Of a DNA stretch of 64,000 nucleotides, positions 61,259-64,000 are shown piece by piece. The stretch covers positions 124,001 through 188,000 of the forward strand of contig NZ_JAHGAW010000010.1 in assembly GCF_018603885.1 (NCBI RefSeq), given 5' to 3'. This stretch comes from Sphingobium nicotianae (GTDB lineage Bacteria; Pseudomonadota; Alphaproteobacteria; Sphingomonadales; Sphingomonadaceae). Position 1 is the stretch's first letter. Every line of letters begins with the position of its first letter. The notes beneath the pieces are model-generated. The model ran no database searches, was not told where the DNA came from, and worked only from the letters and a program-made list of their open reading frames with translations. A program made the position numbers and the translations under genes.

Positions 61259-61285
61259 AAAAAGGCCGGTCCTCGCGGACCGGCC
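61259..61285 (-). terminator. Terminator, minus strand (possibly bidirectional)
   Basis: 9-bp stem GGCCGGTCC/GGACCGGCC (61264-61272, 61277-61285) with a 4-base loop; five U follow on the minus strand (61259-61263). Lies between convergent genes, ending the lipoprotein gene at 61314 and perhaps the SnoaL-like gene. Confidence 0.8.
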
Positions 61286-61313
61286 TGATGAGGGGAAGCT
61301 TGGAAGGGGCTGA

Positions 61314-61703
61314 TCAGCCGAACTTGCAGGACTGGCCGTTAAAGGTGATCGTGTTGCCTTCACCGGCAGTGATCGTGGTCTTGCCGTCGGCCGAGACGAA
61401 GGGCTTGCCCTTCTCGGGCGCCTTGAGCGGCGTGATCGGCGCCTCCTGCTTGGCCTTGAAATTGGCGCTGACGTCGTCGGTCATGAAATCGACGTAGATG
61501 AGGCTGTTGTCCTTGCACCGATAAGGGTGGCTCGACTTGATCATCGGCAGCGGCGGCGGGGGAGCCGCATTGGCCAGCTCGGCCGCCATCGGATCGACAG
61601 TGCCGGTGTTCATGGTCTCGGGCTCTTTCTTGCAAGCAGCCAGAGCAAGGACGGCCGCGCCGAGCGCGACAGCGAGGGTTGTGCGAGTGCGAAGGGTTTT
61701 CAT
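61314..61703 (-). CDS. Small lipoprotein, weakly MliC-like
   Basis: Lipoprotein of 129 residues with lipobox LALAAC (Cys24), a polar linker and a C-terminal beta domain bracketed by two Cys (HPYRCKDNSLIYVDFM ... FNGQSCKFG). The Cys placement weakly recalls the MliC lysozyme-inhibitor fold, but the signature is too short to be sure. Ends at a clear terminator. Confidence 0.7.
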   Translation of the reverse strand: MKTLRTRTTLAVALGAAVLALAACKKEPETMNTGTVDPMAAELANAAPPPPLPMIKSSHPYRCKDNSLIYVDFMTDDVSANFKAKQEAPITPLKAPEKGKPFVSADGKTTITAGEGNTITFNGQSCKFG

Positions 61704-61827
61704 AACAAGCTTGCTATTGCGGCTCGAAACCTGCCGGTCAACTCAATTTCCATGACAATACGCCATTTTTCCATGAGAGGCAGACTGGGCGCTTGACCCT
61801 GCCGGGGCGGCGGGTCAATGCAGGCGC

Positions 61828-62070
61828 ATGGCAGATGCAGCCGACACCGAAACCCTGACCTTCGAGGAAGCGCTCCGGCGCCTGGAGGCGATTGTCCAGC
61901 AGCTCGAGCGGGGCGATGTGCCGCTGGACCAGTCGATCACCCTCTATGAGGAAGGCGACAAGCTGCGCGCGCAATGCCAGCGGCGGCTGGACGCGGCGCA
62001 GGCGCGCATCGAGCAGATCATGACCGGCGCGGACGGCGCGACCAAGACGGCCCCCTATCCGGCGCAATGA
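61828..62070 (+). CDS. xseB: Exodeoxyribonuclease VII small subunit
   Basis: XseB of 80 residues: LTFEEALRRLEAIVQQLERG, DVPLDQSITLYEEGDKLRAQ, CQRRLDAAQARIEQI, the complete helical-pair signature. It partners XseA in degrading single-stranded DNA. Its stop overlaps the ispA ATG as ATGA. Confidence 0.95.
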   Translation: MADAADTETLTFEEALRRLEAIVQQLERGDVPLDQSITLYEEGDKLRAQCQRRLDAAQARIEQIMTGADGATKTAPYPAQ

Positions 62071-62978
62071 GCGGCATGCGCGTGGATGCCCCGACCAGGC
62101 TCGACGCCGCCCTGACAGCGATGGCCGAGGCGATCGACGGCCAGTTCGACCAGCTCCTCGCCGTGCCGCAGGATCAGCGCGCGCGGCTCTATGAAGCGAT
62201 GCGGCACAGCGCGATCGGCGGCGGCAAGCGGCTGCGCCCGCTGCTCGTCAAGGCGAGCTGCGACCTCTTCAACATCGGCTGGGAGAGCGCCGTGCGCACG
62301 GGGCTCGCCGTCGAGTGCATCCATGTCTATTCGCTGATCCACGACGACCTGCCGGCAATGGACGATGACGATATGCGCCGCGGCAAGCCGACCGTTCACA
62401 GGGCGTTCGACGAGGCGACCGCGATCCTGGCGGGCGATTGCCTGCACGATCTGGCTTTCTCCATCCTGGTCGACGAGCGCACCCATCCCGACCCCTTCGC
62501 GCGCTGCGAACTGGTCCGCGCGCTGGCGCTATCGAGCGGTCCGGCGGGGATGGCCGGCGGCCAGATGATGGACCTCGCCGCGCAGGCCAGCCCTTACGAC
62601 CTGCCGACCGTGACGCGCATGCAGCAGCTCAAGACCGGCGCGCTGGTCGACTTCTGCATGGAAGCGGGCGCCATTCTCGCTCGCGTGCCCGAGGAGAGGC
62701 GCGTCGGCCTGCGCGGCTATGCGCGCGACCTCGGCCTCGCCTTCCAGATCGCCGACGACCTGCTCGATGTCGAGGGGGACGCGGCCGTGACCGGCAAGGC
62801 GGTCGGCAAGGATGCCGCGGCGGGCAAGGCCACGTTCGTCTCGCTCATGGGCGTCGACCAGGCGCGGGCGCAAGCGCAGCTGCTGGTCGATCAGGCCAAG
62901 GATCATCTCCACGGCTTCGGCAGCGAGGCCGATCTGCTGCGCGACGTCGCCGATTTCGCGATTCGCCGCAGCCACTGA
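62067..62978 (+). CDS. ispA: Farnesyl (geranyl) diphosphate synthase
   Basis: Polyprenyl synthase of 303 residues. First Asp-rich motif LIHDDLPAMDDDDMRRG, second IADDLLDVEGD; substrate Lys/Arg in GGGKRLRPLL. The class IspA makes farnesyl diphosphate from IPP and DMAPP for ubiquinone, undecaprenol and carotenoids. The ATG at 62067 overlaps xseB; a longer frame inside xseB is not used. Confidence 0.95.
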   Translation: MSGMRVDAPTRLDAALTAMAEAIDGQFDQLLAVPQDQRARLYEAMRHSAIGGGKRLRPLLVKASCDLFNIGWESAVRTGLAVECIHVYSLIHDDLPAMDDDDMRRGKPTVHRAFDEATAILAGDCLHDLAFSILVDERTHPDPFARCELVRALALSSGPAGMAGGQMMDLAAQASPYDLPTVTRMQQLKTGALVDFCMEAGAILARVPEERRVGLRGYARDLGLAFQIADDLLDVEGDAAVTGKAVGKDAAAGKATFVSLMGVDQARAQAQLLVDQAKDHLHGFGSEADLLRDVADFAIRRSH

Positions 62979-63000
62979 GGGACGAGGACAAGGACCGGGG

Positions 63001-63501
63001 ATGACGCAACGCATCGGGCTCTATCCAGGCACGTTCGACCCGGTCACGCTGGGCCATATGGACATCATCCGGCGCGGCGCAAAGCTGGTCGACAGGCTGG
63101 TCATCGGCGTCACCACCAATCCGAGCAAGTCGCCCATGTTCACGCTCGACGAGCGGCTCGCCATGGTGCGGCGGGAATGCGCCGACATCACCGATACCGA
63201 GATCGAGGTACGCGCCTTCGATTCGCTGCTGATCGAATATGCGCACTCGGTCGGCGCCTCCATCATCCTGCGCGGACTGCGCGACGGTGCCGACTTCGGC
63301 TATGAATATCAGATGGCGGGCATGAACCAGTATCTCGATCCGCGCGTCGAGACGGTGTTCCTGATGGCGCATGTGTCGCTCCAGGTGATCGCCTCGCGAC
63401 TGGTCAAGGAGATCGCCTATCTCGGCGGCGACATCAGCAATTTCGTGTCGCCGACCGTGCGTGAGGATATGCTGGCGCGGATCGGGCCAAAAGGCTTATA
63501 G
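63001..63501 (+). CDS. coaD: Phosphopantetheine adenylyltransferase
   Basis: CoaD of 166 residues: GLYPGTFDPVTLGHMDIIRR with the T/HxGH nucleotidyltransferase motif, RGLRDGADFGYEYQMAGMNQ, and the late SSRLVKEIA-like SRLVKEIAYLGGDIS. It transfers AMP to 4'-phosphopantetheine, the fourth step of CoA synthesis. GAGG-rich sequence precedes the ATG, 22 bases after ispA. Confidence 0.96.
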   Translation: MTQRIGLYPGTFDPVTLGHMDIIRRGAKLVDRLVIGVTTNPSKSPMFTLDERLAMVRRECADITDTEIEVRAFDSLLIEYAHSVGASIILRGLRDGADFGYEYQMAGMNQYLDPRVETVFLMAHVSLQVIASRLVKEIAYLGGDISNFVSPTVREDMLARIGPKGL

Positions 63502-63572
63502 GCGCGGTTCACGGGTCAGCGCCGGTTCAGCCACGAGCTGCCAGAGGGCTGGAAATTTTGAGGAAGACAAGA

Positions 63573-64000
63573 ATGCGCGTTTCCCACCTGATCGGCCATG
63601 GCGTGGCGATCGCCCTCCTGCTCGGCAGCGCCGCGCCTGCCTTCGCGCAGGGACGCAAAACCGCCGAAGATGTGATGAAGGAGGCCGAAATGGCCGCCCG
63701 CGCCAAGAAGGACGCCGATGCACTGCGCGCCGCGGCCGACAAGGCGGGCGTCAAGCCGCTGCAGGCCACGATGCCAATCACGCCGGAGAACACCTGGGTG
63801 CTCGATCTCTCCGATGGCGGCCATGTCCGCATCGCGCTCCGCCCCGATGTCGCGCCCGGCCATGTCGAGCGGATCAAGGAGCTTACGCGCAAGGGCTTCT
63901 ACAACGGCCTGGCCTTCCATCGCGTGATCGACGGCTTCATGGCGCAGGGCGGCGATCCCAAGGGTGACGGCACCGGCGGATCGGACCTGCCGGACCTCCA
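63573..64000 (+). CDS. Periplasmic cyclophilin-type peptidylprolyl isomerase, partial
   Basis: The first 142 or so residues of an exported cyclophilin; the gene runs off the window end. Signal peptide (GVAIALLLGSAAPAFAQ), an Ala/Lys-rich linker, then the isomerase domain start: VRIALRPDVAPGHVERIKEL, GFYNGLAFHRVIDGFMAQGG with the catalytic FHRVI-x-x-FM-x-QGG motif. GAGGAAG precedes the ATG. It assists folding in the periplasm. Confidence 0.93.
   Translation, partial: MRVSHLIGHGVAIALLLGSAAPAFAQGRKTAEDVMKEAEMAARAKKDADALRAAADKAGVKPLQATMPITPENTWVLDLSDGGHVRIALRPDVAPGHVERIKELTRKGFYNGLAFHRVIDGFMAQGGDPKGDGTGGSDLPDL

Noticed and set aside
1-64000. CRISPR array, prophage structural genes or insertion sequences
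   Set aside because: No regularly spaced repeats, no phage head or tail proteins and no transposase were seen.

Overview
The window looks like a chromosomal segment of a GC-rich alphaproteobacterium of the order Sphingomonadales. Three secreted proteins end in the PEPxxWA/PEP-CTERM sorting signal typical of sphingomonads. There is a full-length NdvB/ChvB-type cyclic beta-1,2-glucan synthase, an alphaproteobacterial xseB-ispA-coaD-peptidylprolyl isomerase order, and a GGAAC-N17-CGTT (EcfG-type) promoter. No replication origin, CRISPR array, rRNA or intact insertion sequence was seen.

Layout. (1) 0.3-4.6 kb: a minus-strand operon for an ABC exporter (ATPase, FtsX-like permease, HlyD-like adaptor). 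(2) 4.7-30.7 kb: a stress or dormancy island holding a zinc alcohol dehydrogenase, three universal stress proteins, a K+ channel, an MgtA-like P-type ATPase, a lipid flippase-like protein, cyclic glucan synthase, an orphan histidine-kinase core, a triple-BON protein, a PfkB kinase, a fused phosphotransferase/P-loop kinase, Hsp20, a beta-CASP metallo-hydrolase and a solo LuxR-type HTH protein. The gene content strongly recalls the mycobacterial DosR dormancy regulon. (3) 30.7-34.1 kb: two divergent L,D-transpeptidases, a Lon-substrate-domain protein and a YbbN-type thioredoxin. (4) 34.3-36.5 kb: a tRNA-Gly carrying a collapsed integrative element of about 2.1 kb. Its only long gene fuses a tyrosine recombinase, cut off just after the RHTYATF box, to a nearly complete ArdA antirestriction protein. 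Imperfect att repeats and paired TGTGYAG arm-like sites flank it. (5) 36.5-41 kb: accessory DNA with a Fic protein, then an arsI-arsR-aqpS-arsC operon bracketed by two diverged copies of a pspC-like gene region (direct repeats of about 320 bp).

(6) 41.2-64 kb: mostly core chromosome: a Pro26 lipoprotein with a membrane partner, a UbiH-type hydroxylase, a PmtA-like methyltransferase, a CheY protein, an MFS transporter, a LysR regulator, an M13 peptidase, two PEP-CTERM paralogues, a DUF418 protein, BioC- and GNAT-like proteins, a CAP-domain lipoprotein, PurL, a DUF885-like peptidase, a SnoaL-like protein, and xseB-ispA-coaD followed by a peptidylprolyl isomerase cut by the window end.

Two intergenic regions look like unannotated structured small RNAs with intrinsic terminators (7381-7483 plus strand; 45433-45560 minus strand). 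A palindromic intergenic repeat family occurs three times (about 7.0, 47.4 and 59.1 kb). All functional calls come from reading motifs and translations by eye; no database search was run.
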